From positions 1 to 64,000 of the forward strand of contig CACZFF010000006.1 of the NCBI GenBank assembly GCA_902780385.1: DNA of 64,000 nt. Reading direction: 5' to 3'. The position numbers and the translations under genes were made by a program. This DNA is from an uncultured Lachnospiraceae bacterium (GTDB lineage: Bacteria > Bacillota > Clostridia > Lachnospirales > Lachnospiraceae). Positions 35,275 to 44,449 of this stretch are shown piece after piece. Within the stretch, counting starts at the first letter, position 1. Each line of letters starts with the position of its first letter. The notes beneath the pieces were generated by a model that worked only from the letters and a program-made list of their open reading frames with translations, was not told where the DNA came from and made no database searches.

Positions 35275-36579
35275 TCAGTGCGCACCTACCTCTGCTGTTG
35301 CCCAGTATGTTGTAACTTCATCGGCAAGGCCTGCGCGGTCGATCTCGCCTGCCAGATACTTCTGCATGGAAGCGCCGACGATGGAGTAGTGATCATCGGG
35401 AAGGTAGTTGTAGTTGTCGATCAGAGCGCCTGCATCCGCATACTTCTTGACGGATTTGCCGAGAGGATCGGAGACTTCCAGAGTATTGTTGGTGAAAGCG
35501 GGAACCAGAGCGCACTCATTGACGATGAATTCCTGACCTTCGGGATCATTTGCCAGCCAGTTGAGGAAGTCCTTGGCAGCCTGCTGCTGTTCGGCAGAGG
35601 TGTTCTCGGAACTGTCGATGAAGAAATACTTGGAGCCGCCGCCGACAAGTTTGGAGTCGGAGCCGTCGCCGCTGTTGTTGGGAACAGGCATCATGCCCAT
35701 GTTCTCGGAGTAGTCATATGCATTGATGACGGACCAGTCCCAGTTGCCGCCGAACATGAAAGCGATCTCGCCTTCAGCCAGCTTCTGCTCTGTGACTTCG
35801 CGCTCTGCGGAGATGGCAGCATCCTTTGCATAGTTGTTGTCACGGAGAACATCGAAAGTATCCATCATTTCGTTGAACTTCTTGTCATCGGCCAGCTTGA
35901 TGGATCCGTCTTTGATGCCTGCGATGAAGGCATCGGGATCTGCCTGCTGCTCATAAATCTCTGCGAAGAAATGAGCGGCCAGAGACCAGTCTTCCTTCAT
36001 GACACCGACAGGGCTTTCCATGCCGCCGGCTTTGCACTTGTCGATGATGGCCTTGAAATCGTCAGTGGTCTTGATGGACTCGGGATCGAAATCCTCGCCG
36101 GTAGCGTTCTTGATGGCGTCAGCATTGTAGATAATGCCGCGGGCCTCGACGCATACAGGGAAGCCATAGACTTTGTCGCCGATGGAGATCGCCTGTGTGG
36201 TGTTGCCGACCCATTCCTGATCACTGAGATCCAGCGCATGCTCTTCTGCCAGTGCATAGACATCCTTGGCGTCGACCATGGAAATGGTATAAGGCTCATT
36301 GGAGGAATACCTGGTTGCAAGGTGGGCAGCAACCGTATCGCTGGAATAGTAGACTTCAACGTCTACACCCTTCTCATCGGAATACTCGGCAGCCTTTTCC
36401 TCGAGCTGACTCTGGATCTCCATCTTGGAGTTGAAGATGGTGATCGCTGTGCCGCCGCCGGATCCGCCGTCCGAAGACGAAGATGCCGCACCGCCGCCTC
36501 CGCCGCAGCCTGCGAGGAGTCCTGCTGCAAGAATTCCGGCGATCAACGCCGCTGCAGCTCTCTTAAAGTGTTTTTTCAT
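35275..36579 (-). CDS. Sugar ABC transporter substrate-binding lipoprotein
   Basis: This 434-residue CUT1-type solute-binding protein has a lipoprotein signal: Lys/Arg start, hydrophobic core and lipobox LAGC (Cys about 25), then a Gly/Ser linker. The mature part shows ITIFNSKMEIQSQLEEKAAEY, YNADAIKNATGEDFDPESIKT and the hinge segment IAFMFGGNWDWSVINAY. The frame extends 16 codons upstream; the ATG at 36579 opens the signal peptide and has GGGAGA. It lies 102 bases downstream of the GH32 gene and is probably co-transcribed. Confidence 0.92.
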   Translation of the reverse strand: MKKHFKRAAAALIAGILAAGLLAGCGGGGGAASSSSDGGSGGGTAITIFNSKMEIQSQLEEKAAEYSDEKGVDVEVYYSSDTVAAHLATRYSSNEPYTISMVDAKDVYALAEEHALDLSDQEWVGNTTQAISIGDKVYGFPVCVEARGIIYNADAIKNATGEDFDPESIKTTDDFKAIIDKCKAGGMESPVGVMKEDWSLAAHFFAEIYEQQADPDAFIAGIKDGSIKLADDKKFNEMMDTFDVLRDNNYAKDAAISAEREVTEQKLAEGEIAFMFGGNWDWSVINAYDYSENMGMMPVPNNSGDGSDSKLVGGGSKYFFIDSSENTSAEQQQAAKDFLNWLANDPEGQEFIVNECALVPAFTNNTLEVSDPLGKSVKKYADAGALIDNYNYLPDDHYSIVGASMQKYLAGEIDRAGLADEVTTYWATAEVGAH

Positions 36580-36681
36580 AAAGTTCTCCCTTTCCGGGCT
36601 ATCGCCCTGAAAAATGTCAGGCCCCACAACCTACTTCAATCATGCAGTCCGACAAATTAATGGTACCTGTTTAAAAATGAT

Positions 36682-38223
36682 CTAAAGCTTGATCTCCCTC
36701 TTGGCCACATCGATGACCGCCTTGCCTCCGGCGCGGAAGGAGATCTGCGCCGCGCCGGGATCCGTGTAGATCACAGCGCTCATGGCATATCTGCCGTCAT
36801 TGATGAAGATTTCAAAGCTGTATCTGTCAAGAAGTATGCGGACAGACAGATTTCCGTCCATGCTTTCAGGCACCAGGCAGTTCCGTTGATGAAGGACCCC
36901 CTTCCTGGCCCCTGAATATTCCCTGCTGATCACAAATATTCCCGTATCCGGGCTGTACATGGCTTCGGAAAAATATTCCTCATTCATGGCAAAGCGGATG
37001 ACAAAATACCTGTAGAGCGGTTCATCCTGCGCAGGACTGATCTTAACGTCGAGGTCGATGATCCTTCCATCCACCCCGTATAGATCGATTTCATCCGAGA
37101 CCGGGACTTTCCTGTAGAAAACAGTGTTGCCGTAATAGCGGGAGATTTCCCTCACGGGCTGCTGGTAGAGCCGCCCGTTGCGGAAAGACAGTTCTCTCGG
37201 CACAGTCATCTGTCCTGCCCATTTCATATCCCCGGGAATCATTTCTCTCGTTTCCCAGTTCTGCATCCAGCCGACCATGATCCGACGGCCATCGGGTGCG
37301 CACATGGTCTGGGCAGCATAGAAGTCGATTCCGTAATCCACACACTGGTCATAGTCCGGTTTGAATTCCAGAGATTCTTCATCAAAGCTCCCGCCGAACA
37401 CCATGGACTCGTATCCGTTGTGATATTTAAAACCCTTGCGGATCATATCCATGGGGCTGACCAGCAGGAACCATTTGCCGTCCAGTTCGAAAAAATCCGG
37501 GCATTCCCACATCAGTCCGAAGCGGCCGTCGTTTCGATAGAGTTCTCTCAGAAAGCGCCATGAAAATCCGTCATTGCTCTGATACATGAGAACCCGTCCC
37601 AGTCCGTCCTCTCCCATACCAACGGTCAGCACTCCATAACTTCCGTCTTTTAATGGGATTACTTTGGGGTCCCGGAATTGATGAAGATCTATCCCTTGCG
37701 GCAGCATGTCGCTCCCAATCACAGGATTCTTCTCATACTTGACATAGTCTCTGCCATCGCCGACCGCAAGATTCTGCACCTGATAGTATTCCGGCGCTTT
37801 CTTTGCATCCGGGTCACAGGCATCGGCTTCCGGACTCGCGCAATCCTTCGGCTCCGGAGTGAGGCCTGTATACATCAGAAGCTGACGGCCGTCCTCCAAT
37901 TCGATCGCGCTTCCCGAAAAACATCCTCCCTCATCCAAAAACGAATCCGGAGCAAGCACCGCCGGGAGATAAGTCCATTTCAGAAAATCACTGGTGACCG
38001 CATGTCCCCAGTGCATCTTGTCCCAATGCGCCGCATAGGGATTGTATTGAAAAAACAGATGATACTGTCCGCCGTAAAAAGAAAAACCATTGGGGTCGTT
38101 CAGCCATCCTGCCGGCGGTGTCAGGTGAAAAGCCGGACGCTCCTCGGGAGAGATCCTCTCCATCCCCTCAGCTTCAGCCCTGCGGGCTGAAAACAGCTCA
38201 GGACTGCAGTTTTTACCGTTCAT
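36682..38223 (-). CDS. scrB: GH32 sucrose(-6-phosphate) hydrolase / fructosidase
   Basis: This 513-residue glycoside hydrolase family 32 enzyme carries all three acidic motifs: the nucleophile in GWLNDPNGF (Asp about 43), the RDP motif in HQFRDPKVI and the acid/base in MWECPDFFEL. A C-terminal beta-sandwich follows. There is no signal peptide, so it is cytoplasmic and would cleave imported sucrose or short fructans. With a non-PTS ABC importer beside it, free sucrose or an oligosaccharide is more likely than sucrose 6-phosphate. A perfect consensus promoter lies upstream, opposite the LacI gene. Confidence 0.93.
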   Translation of the reverse strand: MNGKNCSPELFSARRAEAEGMERISPEERPAFHLTPPAGWLNDPNGFSFYGGQYHLFFQYNPYAAHWDKMHWGHAVTSDFLKWTYLPAVLAPDSFLDEGGCFSGSAIELEDGRQLLMYTGLTPEPKDCASPEADACDPDAKKAPEYYQVQNLAVGDGRDYVKYEKNPVIGSDMLPQGIDLHQFRDPKVIPLKDGSYGVLTVGMGEDGLGRVLMYQSNDGFSWRFLRELYRNDGRFGLMWECPDFFELDGKWFLLVSPMDMIRKGFKYHNGYESMVFGGSFDEESLEFKPDYDQCVDYGIDFYAAQTMCAPDGRRIMVGWMQNWETREMIPGDMKWAGQMTVPRELSFRNGRLYQQPVREISRYYGNTVFYRKVPVSDEIDLYGVDGRIIDLDVKISPAQDEPLYRYFVIRFAMNEEYFSEAMYSPDTGIFVISREYSGARKGVLHQRNCLVPESMDGNLSVRILLDRYSFEIFINDGRYAMSAVIYTDPGAAQISFRAGGKAVIDVAKREIKL

Positions 38224-38304
38224 ATAAATTATTCTCTGTCACTTCCTTCTGGTGATTTTTATACAAATCTGCCACATTATGCAAAAATAATTCGCGCACT
38301 AAGT

Positions 38305-38463
38305 AACTTTACATTTGCACAATTACTTTTACATATACAAACATTATAATTGTCGTTTTGCCCACTGTCAACCTGTATTTTGTGACTATTGTTACATTAT
38401 ATTACGTAAATCCGCAAATAATATTACAAATGCACAAATATAAACTTTACATTTAGTTGTGCA
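38305..38463. promoter_or_regulatory. Candidate LacI operators in the divergent scrB-lacI gap
   Basis: The AT-rich 414-base gap holds three TGCACAA cores (near 38315, 38431 and inverted 38457) and two AACTTTACATTT boxes (38305-38316, 38443-38454), flanking both promoters. Their repetition around divergent promoters suggests operators for the adjacent LacI protein. Confidence 0.5.
38343..38371 (-). promoter_or_regulatory. Consensus promoter for the GH32-ABC operon
   Basis: A perfect TTGACA (38366-38371) and a perfect TATAAT (38343-38348) are separated by 17 bases on the minus strand, about 120 bases upstream of scrB. So strong a promoter implies control by a repressor. Confidence 0.9.
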
Positions 38464-38494
38464 TATATTTATTTTACATTGATGTTTACAGAGT

Positions 38495-38523
38495 TTGACG
38501 AACCCTTTTTACTTTTGTATAAT
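38495..38523 (+). promoter_or_regulatory. Promoter for the LacI-family regulator
   Basis: TTGACG (38495-38500) and a perfect TATAAT (38518-38523) are separated by 17 bases. Confidence 0.85.
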
Positions 38524-38637
38524 CGACTTATATTCACTGCAGACTGCCGGTCCGGTCCGGTGCGCAGATCATCTCCAACATCTGGTGTGGGCAAAAATGG
38601 ATAACAAACAACACAGCAAATCAGACAGGAGCAGACC

Positions 38638-39762
38638 ATGTCCACGAGAGTCACCATGCAGGATATTGCCGACGCCCTCGGCCTTTCCAGAAATACCGTC
38701 TCAAAAGCAATCAATAACACAGGCATTATCGCCCAGAGCACCAGGGAGCTCATCCTGCGCAAGGCAATGGAAATGGGCTACCGCCAGTTCTCTGACGCCA
38801 GTTTCTCCGGCGTTTCCATCTCAGGTGTAAACCCGGCCGGATTCTCTCAGCCAATTACCAGCGGTGTTTCCCCCGTGCAGCCGGCATCGACGGACAGGAG
38901 GGAAATCGCCCTGATCACTGCATCCAGGCCAGGGAATTCCCATTTCGGCGTGACGACCCTGGACCGTATGCAGCAGATTTTCTCCTCCTACGGTTACTCC
39001 CTGACGATCTACACGATCCTTCCGGGAGACCTGGACCTCCTGCGTCTTCCCGGGAATCTGAACATTTCCGGTGTGGCCGGAATCTTCAGCATCGAACTGT
39101 TTCATTACGAATACTGCCGCATGCTTTCTTCTCTGGGGCTGCCCTTTCTGATGATCGACGGTCCCGCAGAATTTCACCGCGATGATATCTCCGCGGATCT
39201 TCTGCTCATGGAAAACAAAAAAGGAATCTATACTTTCCTGCAGCAGATGGCAGCACAGGGCAAAAAAAGAGTGGGCTTTATCGGCAATATGAAACACTGC
39301 CGGTCCTTTTTTGAGCGGGGAGCCGCATGTATCTCGGCCGCTGCCTATTATGGATATGAGCCTGTCCAGCCCTATTCCATCCTTGTCTACCCCCCGAAAA
39401 CGTCTATTGCGCGCATAGCAGATTCCGCCGAGGAACTGTATGTGATGCTGCGGAAAATTCCTGTCCTGCCGGAGATTCTGGTCTGTGCCAACGATTTTCT
39501 CGCCATCAATCTGATCAGTTCCCTGCGCCGTATGGGTGTCAGCTGCCCGGAAGATGTCCTGGTACTGGGCTTTGACGACTCACCTGAATCGCGTTTCCAT
39601 TCCCCTTCCCTGTCGACCGTGCACATTCATACACAGGGCATGGGACGGATCGCCGCAGAGCTTCTGCTTGGAAGAATCACGGACATAAGCCGCGAGTATC
39701 GGATCACTTACATGCCGACCGAACTGATCCTGCGCGAATCCACCGGCGAAAGAATGATCTAA
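38638..39762 (+). CDS. LacI-family transcriptional regulator
   Basis: This 374-residue repressor-type protein has an N-terminal helix-turn-helix and hinge helix (VTMQDIADALGLSRNTVSKAINN, residues 5-27), an unusually long linker (about 60-85) and a periplasmic-binding-like sugar-sensing domain ending LVLGFDDSPESRFHSPSLSTV, split over the usual positions. It is divergent from the GH32-ABC operon and most probably represses it until a sugar is present. ACAGGAG precedes the ATG. A strong terminator follows. Confidence 0.93.
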   Translation: MSTRVTMQDIADALGLSRNTVSKAINNTGIIAQSTRELILRKAMEMGYRQFSDASFSGVSISGVNPAGFSQPITSGVSPVQPASTDRREIALITASRPGNSHFGVTTLDRMQQIFSSYGYSLTIYTILPGDLDLLRLPGNLNISGVAGIFSIELFHYEYCRMLSSLGLPFLMIDGPAEFHRDDISADLLLMENKKGIYTFLQQMAAQGKKRVGFIGNMKHCRSFFERGAACISAAAYYGYEPVQPYSILVYPPKTSIARIADSAEELYVMLRKIPVLPEILVCANDFLAINLISSLRRMGVSCPEDVLVLGFDDSPESRFHSPSLSTVHIHTQGMGRIAAELLLGRITDISREYRITYMPTELILRESTGERMI

Positions 39763-39767
39763 GCAGA

Positions 39768-39826
39768 CTTCTCTTTGACGATGCCTGCGCTCTGAAGTTC
39801 TCCGGCATGGCCGGAAAGGATGGTAT
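39768..39826. repeat. Modular hairpin repeat fragment, copy G
   Basis: GACGATGCCTGCGCTCTGAA and TTCTCCGGCATGG resemble the GACGATGCCTGAGCACTGAA / CTCCGGCATG module of copy C, with a decayed inner stem. It lies just after the LacI gene. Confidence 0.6.
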
Positions 39827-39849
39827 TTATTAAAAACAATACAAATACA

Positions 39850-39902
39850 AAAACCCGTATGTTTCCCGTGCTCTGATCTGAGCCGGAAAACATACGGGTT
39901 TT
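39850..39902. terminator. Bidirectional terminator between lacI and the MntP-like gene
   Basis: A 15-bp perfect stem, AAAACCCGTATGTTT with AAACATACGGGTTTT, extended by CCG/CGG-type pairs in the loop, lies between convergent genes. Confidence 0.9.
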
Positions 39903-39964
39903 ATTCGTTTTGGTATTCAATTATTACAAATCTGCTTCCTGCGTCTGTCTCCCTGTCTGTCGTT

Positions 39965-40045
39965 TACCTGAATTGCACAAGCTGCAGAGCGATGCAGCTG
40001 CAGGGCGATGCCTATCCAAATTGCACAAGCTGCAGGGCGATGCCG
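39965..40045. repeat. Tandem duplication at the 3' end of the MntP-like gene
   Basis: AATTGCACAAGCTGCAG(A/G)GCGATGC occurs near 39971 and again near 40019, with an extra AGCTGCAGGGCGATGC between them. The right copy encodes the last residues of the MntP-like protein. The others are downstream of its stop and look like slippage products. Confidence 0.75.
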
Positions 40046-40593
40046 GTCAGGAAGAGGAGTGTGCCTCCTATCCCGAATGCTCTGCTGCAGGGTTCCGCAC
40101 CCCAGATCTGGCCGGAAATATATCCGCCCACTGCAGAGATGACAGTGATGGCAAAAGCGCTGATGAGCAGAACGGGAAGACTGTAGAGCAAAAGCCCGCA
40201 GGCAATGCCGGCAAAGAATCCGTGCACACACATGCGCAGTGCCAGAAGGAAGTCCTGGCGGATATCCAGCTGTTCCATACGGTGCTCCAGAAATGACTTC
40301 TTCTGAAGCGCCTTGAGCAGCATGCGGATCCCGATACATACCAGGATCATACCTGCCAGGAGATTGACCCAGAAAATGCTGCGTTCTCTCTCCATTTCAA
40401 AATTCAGGATCCAGCGTCCGGTTCCATAACCGGCAAGCGACGCGCACAGCTGGATGGTTCCCCAGACCAGACCCATGGCCGCAGTCCGCATATCCATTCT
40501 GACCAGATTTGCCCCCTGCTGGACCACAACGCCGTATATACCGAAGGCCAGTCCTGCGGATATTAATATAATAAACAATATATGTATTTCCAT
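40012..40593 (-). CDS. MntP/YtaF-like small membrane transporter
   Basis: This 193-residue protein has about six membrane segments arranged as two three-helix halves around a charged loop (about 95-112), like the manganese efflux pump MntP. The start FIILISAGLAFGIYGVVVQQGANL aligns in position with the first MntP helix. The family's conserved Asp-rich helix motif is not obvious, so manganese export is uncertain. It begins 17 bases after the heptad-repeat protein gene and is probably in its operon. The 3' end is part of a local tandem duplication. Confidence 0.6.
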   Translation of the reverse strand: MEIHILFIILISAGLAFGIYGVVVQQGANLVRMDMRTAAMGLVWGTIQLCASLAGYGTGRWILNFEMERERSIFWVNLLAGMILVCIGIRMLLKALQKKSFLEHRMEQLDIRQDFLLALRMCVHGFFAGIACGLLLYSLPVLLISAFAITVISAVGGYISGQIWGAEPCSRAFGIGGTLLFLTGIALQLVQFG

Positions 40594-40609
40594 ATTATTC
40601 CGCTTTCCG

Positions 40610-43600
40610 TCAATCCTCGTCCGTCTCGATGCTGTCAGTCTTAATGATGAACTTTACGTTGTTGTCGGTATTCTCCATGGCGCCGCTGAAGGATTTGTAT
40701 ACCTTTGCGGCCTCTTTGATCTCCATCAGACTGTCATCCAGTGACTTGATATTGGTCCTGTAAACATCCGCAAGCTTTTTGATTCCGTCCTCGCGGAATT
40801 CGATGACGCCGTCGTTGAGTTCGATGCAGCCGTCCAGCATTTCCTGCATGCCGTCCACAAATTCGCCCACACCGTCGACCAGCTCGCCTGTGCCGTCATT
40901 GAGTTTGCCGGAGTTTTCACTCAGTTTCGAAGTGCCTTCCGCCAGCTCGCCGACACCCTCATGAAGTTCTTCCGTTCCATCGAGATACTTTTTGATTCCG
41001 TCGGAGAGGACGGATGCACCTGATTTTGCAGCCGAAGCGCCCGCGGAGAGCTTGTGCGCGCCGTCATTGACAGAGGTGACCCCGTCGGTATATGTCTTAA
41101 GTCCTGCCTGAAGTTTGACGGCGCCCGCGTTGGCCTTTTTGATGCCTGCCGCCAGTGCATCCGCGCCCTGCTGCAGGGCAGCCATTCCTCCGGTCAGAGT
41201 GCTGTTCTTGGAGGAGAGCTTCATAAGTCCCGCGTTGAGGCCCTGCTCTCCGTACAGAGAGCTGTAGAGTGCCTGCATGCCTGTGTTGACAGAGGAGATA
41301 CCGGCCTCGACAGCCGTACCGCTGCCCTTCAGGGTCTTGAGCTGATTCTGCATATTGTCTGAGCTCAATGTACCATACATCGTTTCGAGACCATTGCTGA
41401 CAGCTCCGGCGCCGGCCTGCAGTTCCTGCATTCTGTCGGCTGCAGTCTTTCCATTCTCATCTTCCGCAGACATTGCCTGACCGATCGCGGCGATGGCCTG
41501 TGCATCTTCCGCAATAGTCTGAGCGTCGCCCGCCAGGGTCTCTTCTGCATCCTTCCTCAGGTCTGCCGCATCCCCTGCCATGTCATCCAGTGAAAGCTTC
41601 TCTGCAGCGGCAGCTGCATCCTGCAGTTTTTTCGCCTGATCAGAAGTCTCTTCTGCCTTGGATGAAGCCTTATCCGCTTTTTCCGATATATTTCCTGCGG
41701 CACTCTTTACATCCTCCGCGGCGCTCACAACCTTTTCTCCGGCAGTCCCGGCCTGGTCCTTTGCATCGGAAAGACCCTTCCTGGCAGTATCTATCTCATC
41801 TGCCGCCTTTGAAGCATTATCATAGGCCGAGGCCAGCGCCTTGTTCTTTTTCCCGATCGTTTCGTTGGCCTCTTCCGCCTTGTCCTTTACCTTCTCTTCA
41901 ACTTCATCGCTGGCCTTGCTGCCGATCTCGTCTTTTACCTTTCCGAGGATCTCTTTTTTCTTGCTGTCATCGAGGCCGTCCACGTCATCGAGGGCATCCC
42001 TGACCGCGTCATAGATCTCGCTGTCAATATCCGTGGAAACACTTGTCCCGACCTTGCCGTCGTCAGAATCATCGACTTTTGCCGCATCTTTGGCCGCGGA
42101 GATGGGCTCTCCGACCTTGGAGAGGGAGGCATCTGCCTTTTCAATCGCTTCTGCTCCTGCTGACTTGGCATTGTCCGCAGCAGTCTTCGCCTCGGAGGCT
42201 TTTTTCTTTGCATCGTCCGCGGTTGATTTGGCACTGTCCGCAGCAGTCTTTGCCTTATCGGCCGCATCGATCACCGCCTTCGCAGTATCTGCCGAGGAGG
42301 AGATCGTCGTCTTTACGGTCTTTGCCTCTTCTATGAAAGCAGCGGCATGTTTTGCCGCATCACCGGCGTGCCCTGCAGCCTTCCCTGTATCCTGCGCCGC
42401 CTGTCCGGCTGCCCTGGCTGCTGCTTCGATGCTGCCGCTGAGCTGGCCGACAGTGGTGACAAGCTGGTCCACACCGGATTTCACAGCGGAAGCACCCGCC
42501 GAGAGCTTTCCTGCGGAGGCTGTGATATTCGAATTGCCTTCCGCACCTCCGTTTTCCGGCAGAAGCAGACTGCCCGCAAGAGTATTCACTCCGTTCACAT
42601 AGGCAGGGATTCCCTTCTCTTCATCTGCAAGCTGCGCTGTGCCGTCAGCCAGTGCCTTGACACTGTCCGCAGCGCCGTTGAGGCTGCTGCCTGCAGCTGC
42701 CACACCGCTTGTATAGGCACTGATGCCGTCGCCGATCACCTTCAGCCCGGACTGCATGCTCTCGATTCCGCTTCCCAGTGTATTCTCACCGGTCCCGGTG
42801 CCTGTCGCAAGCTGCGCGATTCCGTCGTTCAGGATTTTATTGTTGTCTTTCAGCTTTTTAGTGCCGTTCGCCAGCGTCCTGGCACCGTCAGAAAGCTCCC
42901 CGGCTCCTTTGGAAAGTGTCTTCGCTCCGTCCCTGAGTTTGTCGTTATTGTCTGTCAGGGTCCGGGTTCCGTCCCCGAGTGTCTGAACACCCTCATTCAC
43001 CTTGTCGACACCGTCTGTGTATTCTTCAATTCCGTCCGCCAGCTCTTTCACACCGTCGTAGAGCTCGTCCGTGCTGTCCTTGGCCTCCTGGACACCGTCC
43101 ACCAGCTCCTGGGTGCCGTCCGCCAGGTCATCGCCGTCCTTTTCAAGGTCGGAGACCTTCTCATCCATCTCATCGAAGGCATCCTTGTGATCAGCATCAA
43201 AGTCCTTCTCGTCCTCTTCCTTCATTTCGAAAATGTTGGAGAAGACCATGGTCAGGCAGGTGCTCATCTTGAAGTTTACGGCATCCATAGTGATCTCGAT
43301 ACTGCCGGGAATATCCAGGTCGTCGATCCTGTCGAGGGTCTTCTGTTTATCCTCATCGTCGATCTTGTTGACGATTGCCTTTGACTCGCTGCGGACTGTC
43401 TTGAGACTGTCCTCAAGTCCCGGAAATGCCATGCCGACGATCATCGTGTTTTTGCCTTCCGAGACCACGGAACCGTTATCTACCTTTACATTGGATGCCG
43501 TATCATTCGCGAAAGCCATGCCTGTCACTGCCGCGAAGGGAACATACACGTTTTTGTACTTCATGTTGTTGGTGTAATCGATACGGATCTTCACCTTGCC

Positions 43601-44146
43601 GCTCTTGCCGGCCAGGTCCTCGGCCCTGATCTCTTTTCCGTCCAGATAATAGGTGATCTTTTCAGAAACAGGAGGCTGTCTGGTTGTCGTTCCCTGATAA
43701 TAGATATCGTTTCCTTGGGCGTTCCAGACGATTTTGTCGCCCTTCTGTTCAAAGGTCTCGTCTCCCTTGACGTTCTCGATCTCCCTCAGCGAGGAAACAT
43801 CCTCGAGAGTGCTCTTCCTGTCCGGGTTCTTCAGCCAGTTGGATACTGTGATATCGCGCTGTTTTCCGTAAGCGTCTGTAAAAATATAGACAGTTTCCTC
43901 CTTGGCTGCCCCGGTGGACACCTGCCCGACTGCGTCTGTAATGGCCTTTTCCAGTGCGGCGCTGTCCCCGCTTTCTTCCTGGTCCTGGTCTTCCGCCCGG
44001 GTACCTGCATCCTGACTCTGCGATGTGACGGCAGCGCCGCTGATCGCCGCTGCACGAGATGCTGCCAGAGATGTGACCGCCGTCACATTGGAGCCCGCCA
44101 TGAGCGTCATCGTCAACATCAATGCCAGAAACTGCTTTCTCTTCAT
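40610..44146 (-). CDS. Very large secreted LxxG heptad-repeat coiled-coil protein (YhgE/Pip-like repeats)
   Basis: This 1178-residue protein has an N-terminal signal peptide (Lys/Arg start, hydrophobic core, Ala-rich cleavage region about 25-35). An extracellular domain (about 60-320) includes TYYLDGKEIRAEDLAGKSGK. Two blocks of xxxLxxG heptads (about 330-480 and 920-1110, e.g. LADGTQELVDGVQEAKDS) flank a long Ala/Lys/Asp-rich coiled coil (about 570-900). It ends with a short acidic tail and no membrane anchor is evident, unlike true YhgE/Pip proteins. A role as an elongated surface protein or secretion accessory is inferred. The ATG at 44146 is preferred over a TTG nine bases upstream. A TetR gene lies upstream. 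Confidence 0.85.
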   Translation of the reverse strand: MKRKQFLALMLTMTLMAGSNVTAVTSLAASRAAAISGAAVTSQSQDAGTRAEDQDQEESGDSAALEKAITDAVGQVSTGAAKEETVYIFTDAYGKQRDITVSNWLKNPDRKSTLEDVSSLREIENVKGDETFEQKGDKIVWNAQGNDIYYQGTTTRQPPVSEKITYYLDGKEIRAEDLAGKSGKVKIRIDYTNNMKYKNVYVPFAAVTGMAFANDTASNVKVDNGSVVSEGKNTMIVGMAFPGLEDSLKTVRSESKAIVNKIDDEDKQKTLDRIDDLDIPGSIEITMDAVNFKMSTCLTMVFSNIFEMKEEDEKDFDADHKDAFDEMDEKVSDLEKDGDDLADGTQELVDGVQEAKDSTDELYDGVKELADGIEEYTDGVDKVNEGVQTLGDGTRTLTDNNDKLRDGAKTLSKGAGELSDGARTLANGTKKLKDNNKILNDGIAQLATGTGTGENTLGSGIESMQSGLKVIGDGISAYTSGVAAAGSSLNGAADSVKALADGTAQLADEEKGIPAYVNGVNTLAGSLLLPENGGAEGNSNITASAGKLSAGASAVKSGVDQLVTTVGQLSGSIEAAARAAGQAAQDTGKAAGHAGDAAKHAAAFIEEAKTVKTTISSSADTAKAVIDAADKAKTAADSAKSTADDAKKKASEAKTAADNAKSAGAEAIEKADASLSKVGEPISAAKDAAKVDDSDDGKVGTSVSTDIDSEIYDAVRDALDDVDGLDDSKKKEILGKVKDEIGSKASDEVEEKVKDKAEEANETIGKKNKALASAYDNASKAADEIDTARKGLSDAKDQAGTAGEKVVSAAEDVKSAAGNISEKADKASSKAEETSDQAKKLQDAAAAAEKLSLDDMAGDAADLRKDAEETLAGDAQTIAEDAQAIAAIGQAMSAEDENGKTAADRMQELQAGAGAVSNGLETMYGTLSSDNMQNQLKTLKGSGTAVEAGISSVNTGMQALYSSLYGEQGLNAGLMKLSSKNSTLTGGMAALQQGADALAAGIKKANAGAVKLQAGLKTYTDGVTSVNDGAHKLSAGASAAKSGASVLSDGIKKYLDGTEELHEGVGELAEGTSKLSENSGKLNDGTGELVDGVGEFVDGMQEMLDGCIELNDGVIEFREDGIKKLADVYRTNIKSLDDSLMEIKEAAKVYKSFSGAMENTDNNVKFIIKTDSIETDED

Positions 44147-44197
44147 TCTTGCCAACCTCTCCTTAGTCTTTTCTTCTCTATATATAAATAAATCAGC

Positions 44198-44217
44198 TTT
44201 CCGGATAAATCCGGAAA
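44198..44217. repeat. Hairpin in the leader of the heptad-repeat protein gene
   Basis: A perfect 9-bp stem, TTTCCGGAT with ATCCGGAAA, has a 2-base centre and lies about 50 bases before the start. It may be an operator-like palindrome or an mRNA stem. Confidence 0.5.
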
Positions 44218-44251
44218 TCCTTCCTGCACTTCCTGTTCTTCACTCTCCAGA

Positions 44252-44280
44252 ACACTACTTATGCAGGTTATCTCTTTCAA
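44252..44280 (-). promoter_or_regulatory. Probable promoter for the heptad-repeat protein gene
   Basis: TTGAAA (44275-44280) and TAGTGT (44252-44257) are separated by 17 bases on the minus strand. It lies between the tetR terminator and the gene. Confidence 0.5.
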
Positions 44281-44294
44281 ACCTTAATTAATAT

Positions 44295-44323
44295 AAAAAA
44301 AAGGACCGGATATGAGAATATCC
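44295..44323 (-). terminator. Terminator of the TetR gene
   Basis: On the minus strand GGATAT-TCTC-ATATCC and a few outer pairs are followed closely by eight T residues (44302-44295). Confidence 0.65.
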
Positions 44324-44347
44324 AATCCAAAATCCATGTTGCGTATT

Positions 44348-44375
44348 GATATACAAACAGGATCGTTTGTATATC
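44348..44375. promoter_or_regulatory. Perfect palindrome, candidate TetR operator
   Basis: GATATACAAAC and GTTTGTATATC are 11-bp perfect inverted arms around six bases. It lies in the 303-base gap between the TetR gene and the heptad-repeat gene, upstream of the latter's likely promoter. Confidence 0.6.
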
Positions 44376-44449
44376 AGAAATTCAGAAGCTGCAAGTCACA
44401 CCTGCAGCGTTACCCGGTCACAGGCCGGTCAGCCTGCGGCTGTTGACGA

